Shown here one piece after another: positions 8,133-16,866 of a stretch of 64,000 nucleotides of DNA. The position numbers and the translations under genes were made by a program. Source of the stretch: Dehalobacter sp. CP (GTDB lineage: Bacteria; Bacillota_B; Desulfitobacteriia; Desulfitobacteriales; Syntrophobotulaceae); contig VMEE01000076.1 in NCBI GenBank assembly GCA_009910795.1, positions 7,309 through 71,308 on the forward strand, given 5' to 3'. Under the pieces are notes generated by a model. It worked only from the letters and a program-made list of their open reading frames with translations, ran no database searches and was not told where the DNA came from. The first letter of the stretch is position 1. Every line of letters begins with the position of its first letter.

Positions 8133-9341
8133 ATGAAAGCATTTAGGAAATTTGTCACTTTAGCAGCAATACTTGTATTACTTGTAGCCTTGGGCTTCAG
8201 TTGGACTCAGACAGAAAAAGACTTGCAGCCATTTTTGATAAAAGCCCTTCCTGAAGCCCAAGTTTTTAAAAAAGTTAATTCTTCTCCGTCGATATATCAA
8301 GGAATAAAAAACCGTAACGGTAACGAAGAAAAAGTTGGCTACGTGGTAATAGACGAAGCTGTTGCTTACGGTGGACCCATTGTAATCGTAACCGGAATCG
8401 ATCTGCAGGGAAAAATCGTCGGGGTAATTATTGCAGATCATAAGGATACGCCTTCCTACATTCAAAAGATCACAGAGAAGAAATATCTTGAACAGTTTAT
8501 TGGTAAGATAATTGTCGCCCCTTTGTCTATTGATAAAGACATTGACCGTATTTCGGGTGCTACTTATTCCTCAAAGGGTATTGCCAAAGCTGTCTCCAAG
8601 GGAAGCCATGAAGTAGCCCGAAGGCAATTTGGACTGGTTGTTCAGGATGATGAGGAGGAACCGTTTAAATTTGGCGCAAAAGAAATAGCTGTTATTGTAT
8701 TGGTCGCATTAATGTTGATTGGAGTTGCACTCAAACGGAGAAGACTACGCTGGGTTACACTTATCAGCAGTTTAGTCTTGATTGGCTTTTGGTACAATAC
8801 ACCTGTTTCTCTTGCGAATATTGCAGGACTTTTAATGGGCCATTTTCCACCCTTCCATGAAAATCTGGTTTGGTATGTATTCTTGATTGGAATTCCGTTG
8901 ATCACTTTAACACTAGGAAAGAATGTATACTGTTTTTGGCTTTGTCCTTTTGGTGCCTTGCAGGAATTAACTGCAAAAATCGGCGGCGGCAAATTCAAAT
9001 GCTGCAATAAGTCAATCGAAACAAAAATAGCCAAATTACGGTATGTACTGGTATACATGGCCCTTATAGGGGCTTTTTTAACCAAAACGCCTAGTTTTGC
9101 AGGGTATGAACCTTTTTCCACCTTATTTGGCAGGCAGGGGTTCGGTATTCAGTGGCTTATTTTACCGGTAGTTTTTTTTGCCTCTTTTTTTATACAAAGA
9201 TTCTGGTGCAGGTTTTTTTGCCCAGGACTGTTAATCAACGAGATAATATTGCATCTCAGAAAATGGATAAAAAAGATGTCGGACAAAATTGTATTGTACC
9301 CTGCTAACCAAATAAAAATGCACATTAAACATCGAGGTTAA
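8133..9341 (+). CDS. rdhC: NosR/NirI-like membrane flavoprotein, RdhC/CprC type
   Basis: A 402-residue protein with an N-terminal membrane helix, an extracytoplasmic FMN-binding domain and about five further membrane helices. The FMN domain has the covalent flavin signature S-G-A-T near residue 143. Two C-x3-CP motifs (CFWLCPF and CRFFCPG) lie at the cytoplasmic side. This is the CprC/NosR design. RdhC has been proposed as an electron carrier to RdhA or as a maturation factor, and the evidence in the literature does not settle it. It starts 23 bp after rdhB. Its Shine-Dalgarno site is weak, so it may be translated partly by coupling. Confidence 0.9.
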   Translation: MKAFRKFVTLAAILVLLVALGFSWTQTEKDLQPFLIKALPEAQVFKKVNSSPSIYQGIKNRNGNEEKVGYVVIDEAVAYGGPIVIVTGIDLQGKIVGVIIADHKDTPSYIQKITEKKYLEQFIGKIIVAPLSIDKDIDRISGATYSSKGIAKAVSKGSHEVARRQFGLVVQDDEEEPFKFGAKEIAVIVLVALMLIGVALKRRRLRWVTLISSLVLIGFWYNTPVSLANIAGLLMGHFPPFHENLVWYVFLIGIPLITLTLGKNVYCFWLCPFGALQELTAKIGGGKFKCCNKSIETKIAKLRYVLVYMALIGAFLTKTPSFAGYEPFSTLFGRQGFGIQWLILPVVFFASFFIQRFWCRFFCPGLLINEIILHLRKWIKKMSDKIVLYPANQIKMHIKHRG

Positions 9342-9342
9342 A

Positions 9343-9444
9343 ATGAAAAGTAAAATATGCCTCAAAGATTTACTGTTTATCGTATTAATTTCTGCAGTTG
9401 TCATTATGATTCTAATCAGCCAAAAGAGTATCCCTTTATATTAA
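9343..9444 (+). CDS. 33-residue single-span membrane peptide downstream of rdhC
   Basis: The ATG lies one base after the rdhC stop codon, with GAGG six bases upstream. The product has a short basic N-terminus (MKSKICLK), one long hydrophobic helix and a short polar tail ending SQKSIPLY. I do not recognise a family. Position suggests translational coupling to rdhC and a role as a small membrane partner, but it could be a chance ORF. Confidence 0.45.
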   Translation: MKSKICLKDLLFIVLISAVVIMILISQKSIPLY

Positions 9445-9492
9445 GATAATGAAAAAATAACGGGTAAATAAAATCAGAAAGGATTAGAAGTT

Positions 9493-10407
9493 ATGCTTAA
9501 ATCAAAAACATTGATTGATGTACACCATCATGCGTTTCTTCCCGAAATGGTTGCTGAAGCGAAGCGCAGCGGAATGCAAGTAGCGGAGTGGAATATTGAT
9601 TACGATCGTGAGGTTATGGAGCGCCTGGGAGTTACGGGGGCCTTGCTATCGCTCCCGGCGCCTTCTCCAGCTAAAATTGTTCGCCAGATCAATATTTTCA
9701 TGGGAGAAATATGCGCAAAGGATCCGAACCACTATGGTCTCCTGGCGAGCCTTCCCTGCCTGAGTGTCGATGACGCCTTAAATGAGATTGCTTATGCCTA
9801 TGATGACCTTAATGCTGATGGCTTTATCCTCTTAAGCAATTACAACGGCGTTTATCTCGGTGATGAGCGTATGGAGGAAATTTTAGCGGAACTAAACAGG
9901 CGGGCGGCAGTCGTCTTTGTTCATCCCGGCAAGCCTGCCGGCGACAATCTGCCTTTATTTGGGCGGGATATTGCAGTTTACGAATTTCCGTTTGATACAA
10001 CCCGATCAATAATGGATCTCGTTTACAAGGGAAAGATCGAAAAATACCCCAATATTCGCTGGATTATTGCCCATGCCGGAGGGACAATCCCATATCTTGC
10101 TCATCGTTTGAGTATTGCTAAAGAATGGAACGGTATCACCCAATCTCCCGCGGAGGTGCTGGCGCCTCTAAGCACGCTTTATTATGAGCTGGCGCTCTCA
10201 GCTTCTCCCTATTCAATCCCCGCCTTGAAAAAATTGGCTGGAGCATCCCATGTCCTTTTCGGGACGGATTTTCCTATGAGGCTTGAAAAAGGTATAGCCC
10301 AAAGCGTAACGGATATTGCTGATAACCTTGGCCTGGAAGAGGATGAACAACATATGATTGCAGCAGAAACCGCATTAAAGCTTTTTCCGCGTTTTGTAAA
10401 AAACTAA
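9493..10407 (+). CDS. Metal-dependent amidohydrolase (amidohydrolase-2 / ACMSD family)
   Basis: A 304-residue TIM-barrel hydrolase. The N-terminal DVHHHAF gives the H-x-H metal ligands, a mid-protein histidine lies in VFVHPG, a second in WIIAHAGG, and a late catalytic aspartate in FGTDFP. This is the amidohydrolase-2 family, which includes ACMSD-type decarboxylases of aromatic acids and lactone hydrolases. It has a good Shine-Dalgarno site (AAAGGATT). It lies between rdhC and the molybdenum hydroxylase run with no terminator on either side, so it may process the ring compound that one of these enzymes handles. That link is inference. Confidence 0.85.
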   Translation: MLKSKTLIDVHHHAFLPEMVAEAKRSGMQVAEWNIDYDREVMERLGVTGALLSLPAPSPAKIVRQINIFMGEICAKDPNHYGLLASLPCLSVDDALNEIAYAYDDLNADGFILLSNYNGVYLGDERMEEILAELNRRAAVVFVHPGKPAGDNLPLFGRDIAVYEFPFDTTRSIMDLVYKGKIEKYPNIRWIIAHAGGTIPYLAHRLSIAKEWNGITQSPAEVLAPLSTLYYELALSASPYSIPALKKLAGASHVLFGTDFPMRLEKGIAQSVTDIADNLGLEEDEQHMIAAETALKLFPRFVKN

Positions 10408-10500
10408 AGTGATTCATGGAAGTTGATCAATCGCTTGAACACATTTGGGATCAATATAACGAATATTACTGATCTACTATTTATAAGGAAGGAGAGGAAA

Positions 10501-10893
10501 ATGAAGATTGCAATAGCTGCCGATGGTTGTGATATGGAGAGTAAGGTTACGGCTAAATTTGCTGATGCCTGCTGGTTATTAATTGTAGAAATGGATCGGC
10601 AGCGTATTTGCGAAAAAGTTCGCAGGGGAAGTCAAGATACGGAAAATGAAGAGTTCGCAAAAATAATTGTTCAGAGAAATTGCGAGTCGGTGATTTGCGG
10701 TGAAATTGAGCGGATACCGTTTGAGATACTCGCCGCGGCAGGAGTAACGCGATCATTGGGTGCCGGGCTTACGATACCGGATGCTATTGAACATGAGAAT
10801 ATGTTAGAACTTATTACCGATCATATTGGCGGTACCGGTCACGATTCCCATTCGCATCATGCGGAAACCTGTTCCTGCGGGCATGACGAATGA
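10501..10893 (+). CDS. NifX/NafY-like dinitrogenase Fe-Mo cofactor family protein with His/Cys tail
   Basis: A 130-residue protein of the small NifB/NifX/NafY fold (MKIAIAADG, VICGEI, GAGLTIPDAIE), which binds Fe-Mo or Fe-S cofactors or their precursors. The C-terminus adds a metal-binding tail rich in His and Cys (GHDSHSHHAETCSCGHDE). The ATG at 10501 has the strong site AAGGAGAGG; the frame opens earlier but without a good start. It directly precedes a molybdenum hydroxylase and is far from the nif genes, so I infer a metal carrier for hydroxylase maturation, not a nitrogenase factor. Confidence 0.75.
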   Translation: MKIAIAADGCDMESKVTAKFADACWLLIVEMDRQRICEKVRRGSQDTENEEFAKIIVQRNCESVICGEIERIPFEILAAAGVTRSLGAGLTIPDAIEHENMLELITDHIGGTGHDSHSHHAETCSCGHDE

Positions 10894-10958
10894 CCCGCCA
10901 GTCCGAACATTTGCTGAAAAACATGTCAATTCGGAATTAAAAGATTGGAGTGAATCTA

Positions 10959-13793
10959 ATGGCCTTAAGTAAAAAGTTTCTAAATATCAACGGAGTCGAC
11001 CGGATGTTTATCTGTGATCCGGAAAAAGACACTTTAGCGACTGCCCTAAGGAGATTAGGGCTGACAGGTACAAAGGTCGGCTGCGGCGTGGGACAGTGCG
11101 GGTCTTGTTCAATCATCCTGGATGGGAAAGTTGTACGTTCCTGTGCCCGTAAGATAAAAAATATCCCGGAATACGCCAAAGTAGAAACGATTGAGGGGAT
11201 TGGCACAGCCACTAACCTTCACCCGCTGCAGCAAGCCTTCATCACTTATGGAGGTGTCCAGTGCGGATTTTGTTCCCCGGGGTTCATTATGTCGGCGTTG
11301 GGGTTATTGAGAGAAAATGTCAATCCTACAAGGGAAGAAGTTCGCGATTGGTTCCAAAAACACCGTAATTTGTGTCGTTGTACAGGATATAAGCCTATCG
11401 TCGACGCTGTTATGGCCGCAGCCAAAGTAATGCGCGGCGAAGCCTCCATGAAAGATATCACGTTTGACATGGAAAAAACGAAAAATGGAATTTATGGCAC
11501 GGCTTTGCCCAGACCTTCCGCCTTGGCCAAGGTAACAGGACTGTGCGATTACGGTGACGACATTAAATATAAAATGCCTGAAGGCACCTTGCATTTAGCT
11601 GTTGTCCAGCCAAAAGTATCTTCTCATGCCAAGATCTTAAGTATAGATACAGCTCCCGCCGAGGCGGTGCCGGGCGTCTATAAAGTCGTAACGGCCAAAG
11701 ATGTTCAAGGTACAAACCGCATGCTGGCTCCAATTTTTAATCCGCGCTCCTTATTGAAAGGAAATGAATTTCCAATTATTGCCGACCAAAAAATATGCCG
11801 CTATGGGGATGTCGTCGCGGTAGTTATTGCGGATAGCGAGGAAATTGCCCGTGAGGCGGCCAAGAAAGTCATCGTTGAAATTGAATCGTTGCCGGAATAT
11901 ATGAACCTGTTAGATGCAGTTGTTCCTGATGCCATACCAATTCACGGACAAACTCCTAACATGTTTATGGTGGGAGCCCATATTAAAGGAGAAGACGCAA
12001 GCGAGGTCATTGATAATTCCTTTTGTTCTGTAGAAGGCAGTTTTTATTCCCCCAGGGAAGCTCATCTCTCTATTGAAGGCAATACTATGCAGGGCTACTG
12101 GGATGAACAAGGCAACATGACGATTCACTGCAAAACAATGGCGATTGGTTGGGCCCGGCATGAATTACCCGCCGGAGTTGGCATTCCAATTGAAAAATTA
12201 AGATTGATTGAAAATCCGACCGGAGGCAGTTTCGGTTGGGCATGCAGCGGACTTAACTATGCATTGATGGCAGTATGTCTGATGGTTGTAAAGGATAGAC
12301 CGTTAACACTTACTATGTCCTATGAAGAACATCAGCATTTTAGCGGCAAGCGGGCGCCGGGATATACCAACGGCAGGCTAGCCTGTGATGAAGCAGGCAA
12401 ACTGACTGCGATGGAATATGATATCGCCCTTGACCGCGGCGCTTTCGCCGACGAGGTAACTGCCGAGCAGTACAAAGCAATGTCTTCAATGGGTATGCAA
12501 TACGTCATTCCAAATATAGCCGGGATAGGAAGATGTGCTGTAACCAATCATACTTTCGGCACAGCTTATCGGGGTTTTGGAGCTGTACAGGCATATACCG
12601 CTTCTGAAGCAATGATGGATATGTTGGCTGAAAAAATGAGGATGGATCCGTTTGAATTCAGATATATCAATCTTCCCCGCGAGGGACAGACCAACAATAC
12701 AGGCCATCCTTTTAGAGATTATGTAATGCCAAATATAATGGATAAACTTCGTCCCTATTACCAGAAGGCGCTTGCTGAAGCAAAAGCGGCAAGCACACCG
12801 GAAGTTAAACGCGGTGTCGGCGTCGTTACCTCCATGTTTGGCGTGGCTATGGCCAATATGGATATGGCCGAAATTCATTTGGAATTAAATCCTGACGACA
12901 CGGTAACACATTTTAATACTTGGGAGGACCAGGGACAAGGCGGCGATATCGGTACTTTGACGGTTACGCATGAGGCATTAAAACCATTGGGGCTTTCCGT
13001 AGACCAAATCAGACTGCACATGAACGATAGTCATCTTTGCCCTGATTCCGGCGTTGCCGCAGCCAGCCGTTCTCATTTTATGACAGGAAACGCTGTTATA
13101 GACGCCGCCGAAAAACTCATAAGAGCGATGCGCAAGGATGATGGGACTTTCCGAACCTATGACGAGATGGTGGCGGAAGGCATTCCGACAAAATATGCTG
13201 GCAAGTCCAGCACAAGTTTCGCCGGCCCCAGTGTTAACCCTAATACGCTGGACGGCAATCCGTTCGCATCGCTCATGTATGGCGCTTTCATAGCCGAAGT
13301 GGCTGTCGAAGTATCCACAGGCAAAGCAACATGTCTGGGAATGACCGGGGTAGCCGATGTTGGCAGGATAGGGAATATCCTGTCAGTCGAAGGGCAGGCC
13401 TACGGCGGGCTTTCTCACGGTATTTCATTTGCTCTGCAGACCCAATACGAAGACGTTAAAAAACATGCCACGATGGCAGGCGCAGGAATTCCTTATATTA
13501 AGGACATCCCCGATAATATAAACATTATGTTCATGGACGATAATCCGAGAGCATGCGGTCCTTTCGGCTCCACAGGAGCATCGGAAGTCTTCCAGTGCAG
13601 CCAGCATATGGCGGTGATAAACGCGATCAATAACGCTGTGGGCGTCAGGATTTATGAACTTCCTGCCTCCCCGGAAAAAGTCAAGGCTGCTTTGGAAGCA
13701 AAGGCCAAAGGACAAGAGTTGAAACCGAAAAAATATTTCCTCGGTTCTGATTTTTATGATCAATTGGATTATTTGAAGGCAAACCCATTTTAG
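10959..13793 (+). CDS. Molybdenum hydroxylase, single-chain aldehyde oxidoreductase type
   Basis: A 944-residue enzyme with the single-chain layout of Desulfovibrio Mop (907 residues). It has a plant-type [2Fe-2S] domain with C42, C47, C50 and C62, a second helical [2Fe-2S] domain (QCGFCSPG and CRCTGY), then the hammerhead and molybdopterin-binding domains. Near the C-terminus GASE carries the likely catalytic glutamate. There is no FAD domain. Such enzymes hydroxylate aldehydes or N-heterocycles with water, using a Mo-molybdopterin cytosine dinucleotide cofactor. The ATG at 10959 has GGAG eight bases upstream; a GTG at 10950 overlaps that site and is less likely. The genes around it look like its own electron acceptor and maturation set. 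Confidence 0.92.
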   Translation: MALSKKFLNINGVDRMFICDPEKDTLATALRRLGLTGTKVGCGVGQCGSCSIILDGKVVRSCARKIKNIPEYAKVETIEGIGTATNLHPLQQAFITYGGVQCGFCSPGFIMSALGLLRENVNPTREEVRDWFQKHRNLCRCTGYKPIVDAVMAAAKVMRGEASMKDITFDMEKTKNGIYGTALPRPSALAKVTGLCDYGDDIKYKMPEGTLHLAVVQPKVSSHAKILSIDTAPAEAVPGVYKVVTAKDVQGTNRMLAPIFNPRSLLKGNEFPIIADQKICRYGDVVAVVIADSEEIAREAAKKVIVEIESLPEYMNLLDAVVPDAIPIHGQTPNMFMVGAHIKGEDASEVIDNSFCSVEGSFYSPREAHLSIEGNTMQGYWDEQGNMTIHCKTMAIGWARHELPAGVGIPIEKLRLIENPTGGSFGWACSGLNYALMAVCLMVVKDRPLTLTMSYEEHQHFSGKRAPGYTNGRLACDEAGKLTAMEYDIALDRGAFADEVTAEQYKAMSSMGMQYVIPNIAGIGRCAVTNHTFGTAYRGFGAVQAYTASEAMMDMLAEKMRMDPFEFRYINLPREGQTNNTGHPFRDYVMPNIMDKLRPYYQKALAEAKAASTPEVKRGVGVVTSMFGVAMANMDMAEIHLELNPDDTVTHFNTWEDQGQGGDIGTLTVTHEALKPLGLSVDQIRLHMNDSHLCPDSGVAAASRSHFMTGNAVIDAAEKLIRAMRKDDGTFRTYDEMVAEGIPTKYAGKSSTSFAGPSVNPNTLDGNPFASLMYGAFIAEVAVEVSTGKATCLGMTGVADVGRIGNILSVEGQAYGGLSHGISFALQTQYEDVKKHATMAGAGIPYIKDIPDNINIMFMDDNPRACGPFGSTGASEVFQCSQHMAVINAINNAVGVRIYELPASPEKVKAALEAKAKGQELKPKKYFLGSDFYDQLDYLKANPF

Positions 13794-13807
13794 GAACTCT
13801 CGATCCA

Positions 13808-13848
13808 TTGTGGAATACAGGCTCATTGTATGCGCCTGTATTCCACAA
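13808..13848 (+). other. Perfect 15-bp hairpin between the hydroxylase and the dicluster gene
   Basis: TTGTGGAATACAGGC (13808-13822) pairs perfectly with GCCTGTATTCCACAA (13834-13848) around an 11-base loop. There is no T run, so it is not a normal terminator. It could protect the 3' end of the hydroxylase message or cut expression of downstream genes. Confidence 0.7.
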
Positions 13849-13876
13849 CAGTCGAAAAACTTAAGAGGTATGTTCT

Positions 13877-16129
13877 ATGGATATTGAAGCTTTTGAACAT
13901 TATACAGAGAAATGCTTTCAAGGAGAATGCCCGCCTTGTGTATGTGAATGTCCGCTCAAAGTGGATGTTGGCGCCGTTATCGACAGGGTGCAAAAGGAGA
14001 ATTTTACTGCCGCTTACCGTTTGTTCCGGAATCAAGCCTTGTTTCCGCGTATAGTGAGCATGATATGCCATCAGCCATGTAAGAACGTATGCATACGCAA
14101 TTCAGCCGACACGGCAGTCGATTTGCAGTATATCGAACAGGCTTGCGTGGAATTCACGAAGGACAGAGAACCAGTTGACTATAATGTTCCTGAAAAAAAT
14201 AAGAGCGTTGCCATCATCGGTGCGGGACTCAGCGGTTTGGCGTGTGCCCTCAAGCTGGCCAGCAAGCGTTATAATGTAACAGTTTACGAAAAAAAAGATG
14301 CTCCGGGCGGAGAACTGGCTGAACGGTTGCCTAAGAGTATCTACCTGCAGGAATTTGAACAAGAATTCAAGCATGTTGCCTATAATCTGGTATTGTCTAA
14401 AGAAATAAAGGATCTTGCCGAAATTCAGGCGGATGCCGTATATATTGCAACCGGCTCGGACGGAAGTACCTTCGGACTTCAAGAGGGATTGGATCTCAAC
14501 TCGTTAGGGACGAAAAAACAAGGCATTTTTATGGGCGGGAGTATAATGGGCGTCACGCTTGTTGAAGCGATAGAACACGGGATCCGGGCTTCCCAATCCA
14601 TAGAAAAGTATTTGAAAGTCGGCCTTATGAACGGTGTGGCTCAGAACGGGGAGAAAAAATCAATCAATCCCAATTTTAGCAAATTGACAGGAATGCCTGT
14701 AAACCCCCCGGAGAAGACGCATGGTGAAAAGTTTAAGGAACAAGCTGTTGCCGAAGCCAAACGATGTACCAAATGCGATTGCGCCTTGTGTAAAGACAGC
14801 TGCGAATTAATGCAGAGGTTTAAGAAAAATCCGAAACGCATCACGATTGATGTGGTTTCAACATTAAATCCAGGCGACAAAATGCCTGAAAAAGTGGCCA
14901 ACAGATTGGTTAATACCTGCAACCAATGTGGGCTGTGTGAAACTGTTTGTCCCGAGAATGTTGATGTGGCGGAATGTTTGCTTCAAGCCAGGCATTACCT
15001 TTTTGAAGACGGCGCCTTGCCTGCAGCCTACCATGATTTCTGGCTGCGGGATATGGAATTTGCCAATTCGGATCAAGCCTATGCCGTGGTTCTTCCTAAG
15101 GCGGAGGAAAACTGCAGGTATCTTTTCTTCCCTGGTTGTCAACTTGGAGCATCTAATCCTGGCAGTGTCATTGCAGGCTATAATTTTCTTAAAGAAATAT
15201 GCGCAGACACTTCACTGCTGGTCGGCTGCTGCGGTGTGCCCGCCGATTGGGCAGGGGATGGGGAACTGAGGAACAAAGTTCAGAATAACATCCTGCAGGA
15301 ATGGAAAAGTCAGGGAGAACCTACTTTTATCATGGCTTGCCCCACTTGCCTGAAAACATTTAAGCGTTACATACCACAAATCAAAATTATTTCTTTATAC
15401 GATGTAATGGTTCGACATGCCCGTCCCCAGTGGAAGGAACTGGGAGGAAACAAGGTTATAGCGGTGTATGATCCTTGCGCCAGCAGATATGACAGTCTTA
15501 TGCAGGAGAGTATCCGAAAGCTGCTTCATGATGCCGGTTATAAGATCGAAGAATTATCCTATCATGGGAAAGAAGCACGTTGCTGCAGCTTTGGAGGGCA
15601 TATTCAGATTGCAAATCCCGAACATGTCAGAAATATCGCCAATAATCGGATTCAGGATAATGATAATATTTATGCAACCTACTGCTCAAACTGCCGTGAC
15701 ACGTTTGCCGCAGCAGGTAAAGAATGCAGCCACATCTTGGATATATTCTTTGACACCGGTTCACCCGCGCGACCGGCACCGGATCTGTCTCAACGCAGAC
15801 GAAACAGGGCTAAACTGGTTAATACGCTGACAGGGAGAGAGATTATCGCGGAAACAGATATTATTGAGAAGGGTTTCTTCATTGAGATTCCATCTGAATT
15901 AAAAAATAAGATGAATAATGAATTAATTCTGGAAGAGGACGTTTACTCAGTAATTGAATATTGCGAAAGAACAGGGACTAAAGTGCAAAATGTAAAGACA
16001 GGGGAGTTTACGGGCCATTTATTCCAGGGCGTAATAACTTTTTGGGTAACTTATGAAAAAAATGAATCAGGATTTAAACTAAAGCAGGTCTACACGCATC
16101 GCATGAAAATCGAGGAGAGTAATAAATGA
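13877..16129 (+). CDS. FAD-dependent oxidoreductase with Fe-S dicluster and CCG domains (DVU_1558-like)
   Basis: A 750-residue redox hub. The N-terminus has a GltD-like cysteine-rich segment (CPPCVCECPLKVD). A Rossmann FAD fold follows (VAIIGAGLSGLACAL, near residue 110). A cysteine cluster lies at CTKCDCALCKDSC and a [4Fe-4S] site at CNQCGLCETVCPEN. Two CCG domains of the heterodisulfide reductase type come next (CCGVPADW and CCSFGG). The last 120 residues are of unknown fold. I recall the family from Desulfovibrio as DVU_1558, beside a similar aldehyde oxidoreductase. It probably takes electrons from the hydroxylase and passes them to a thiol or ferredoxin-type carrier. The site AAGAGG precedes the ATG. 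Confidence 0.82.
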   Translation: MDIEAFEHYTEKCFQGECPPCVCECPLKVDVGAVIDRVQKENFTAAYRLFRNQALFPRIVSMICHQPCKNVCIRNSADTAVDLQYIEQACVEFTKDREPVDYNVPEKNKSVAIIGAGLSGLACALKLASKRYNVTVYEKKDAPGGELAERLPKSIYLQEFEQEFKHVAYNLVLSKEIKDLAEIQADAVYIATGSDGSTFGLQEGLDLNSLGTKKQGIFMGGSIMGVTLVEAIEHGIRASQSIEKYLKVGLMNGVAQNGEKKSINPNFSKLTGMPVNPPEKTHGEKFKEQAVAEAKRCTKCDCALCKDSCELMQRFKKNPKRITIDVVSTLNPGDKMPEKVANRLVNTCNQCGLCETVCPENVDVAECLLQARHYLFEDGALPAAYHDFWLRDMEFANSDQAYAVVLPKAEENCRYLFFPGCQLGASNPGSVIAGYNFLKEICADTSLLVGCCGVPADWAGDGELRNKVQNNILQEWKSQGEPTFIMACPTCLKTFKRYIPQIKIISLYDVMVRHARPQWKELGGNKVIAVYDPCASRYDSLMQESIRKLLHDAGYKIEELSYHGKEARCCSFGGHIQIANPEHVRNIANNRIQDNDNIYATYCSNCRDTFAAAGKECSHILDIFFDTGSPARPAPDLSQRRRNRAKLVNTLTGREIIAETDIIEKGFFIEIPSELKNKMNNELILEEDVYSVIEYCERTGTKVQNVKTGEFTGHLFQGVITFWVTYEKNESGFKLKQVYTHRMKIEESNK

Positions 16130-16317
16130 AGGATGACGAATTAATCTGCGCAAAATGCAATGTAATGCTTGTACCGTTAAAAACCTCGTTCATCTACTTA
16201 AAGCACCAATTTCAAGTTGATTTGCCCCGATGCCCGATTTGCGGTCAACTGTATGTTTCCGAAGAGTTGGCCAAAGGCAAAATGGCGGAAGTTGAGATCC
16301 AACTGGAAGACAAATAA
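16126..16317 (+). CDS. Small zinc-ribbon-like redox protein (DVU_1557-like)
   Basis: A 63-residue protein with two Cys pairs, C-x2-C near the start (CAKC) and C-x2-C in the middle (CPIC), spaced as in a zinc ribbon or rubredoxin-like knuckle. Its ATGA start overlaps the stop of the preceding dicluster gene, so the two are translationally coupled. I recall a matching small redox protein in the Desulfovibrio DVU_1551-1559 region. Function is unproven; a small electron carrier or metal-binding partner of the dicluster protein is the simplest reading. Confidence 0.75.
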   Translation: MKDDELICAKCNVMLVPLKTSFIYLKHQFQVDLPRCPICGQLYVSEELAKGKMAEVEIQLEDK

Positions 16318-16354
16318 CAATGATATCGTCGTCGGATAAAAGGGGGAGAAAGCC

Positions 16355-16816
16355 GTGGCAAATGTAGCAGAACGCATCGCTCAGCTTCGCGCCCAGGGGT
16401 TTCAGTGCAGTCAAATACTTTTGATTTTAGGACTTGAACATCAGGGCAAAAAAAATCCGGATTTAGTCAGAGCAATGGCAGGTCTGGCCAATGGTTTGGG
16501 TAATTGCGGAAAAGTCTGCGGCGTATTAACGGGATCAGCCTGTTTGCTGGGGTTATATGCCGGAAGAGGGGAACTCGAGGAGCAGAAAAATAGCGAACTA
16601 GAGGACATGATCTCAGATCTTGTTACTTGGTTTGAAGAGAAATATGGCAATGCTTATGGCGGGATTGATTGTGGGATTATCGTAAATGACGATCCCTGGA
16701 ACCGCATGCTGCGCTGTCCGAACATGGTTATCGAAACTTATATGAAAGTTCAGGAAATCCTTAAAGATAATGGTTTTATCGAAGAACAATATTCTCAAGA
16801 AAATGAGGGATATTAG
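16355..16816 (+). CDS. C-GCAxxG-C-C family protein (DVU_1555-like)
   Basis: A 153-residue helical protein of the C_GCAxxG_C_C family. Conserved cysteines lie at GFQCSQ, at NCGKVCGVLTGSACLLG (the GCAxxG-like region, here GSACLLG) and later at GGIDCG and RCPN. Family members are probably redox- or metal-active, but no reaction is established. GTG is used as start, preceded by AGGGGGAG. It sits 37 bp after the small redox protein and belongs to the same run. It may deliver or protect a metal or sulfur species during hydroxylase maturation. Confidence 0.8.
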   Translation: MANVAERIAQLRAQGFQCSQILLILGLEHQGKKNPDLVRAMAGLANGLGNCGKVCGVLTGSACLLGLYAGRGELEEQKNSELEDMISDLVTWFEEKYGNAYGGIDCGIIVNDDPWNRMLRCPNMVIETYMKVQEILKDNGFIEEQYSQENEGY

Positions 16817-16866
16817 ATTTCAATCCATTTTAACTAATAATTTCATGAGTGATAAGGGGGACCACC

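Noticed and set aside
13425..13826. Long minus-strand ORFs inside the hydroxylase gene
   Set aside because: They are shadows of a strongly coding + frame, lack ribosome sites and match no family I know.
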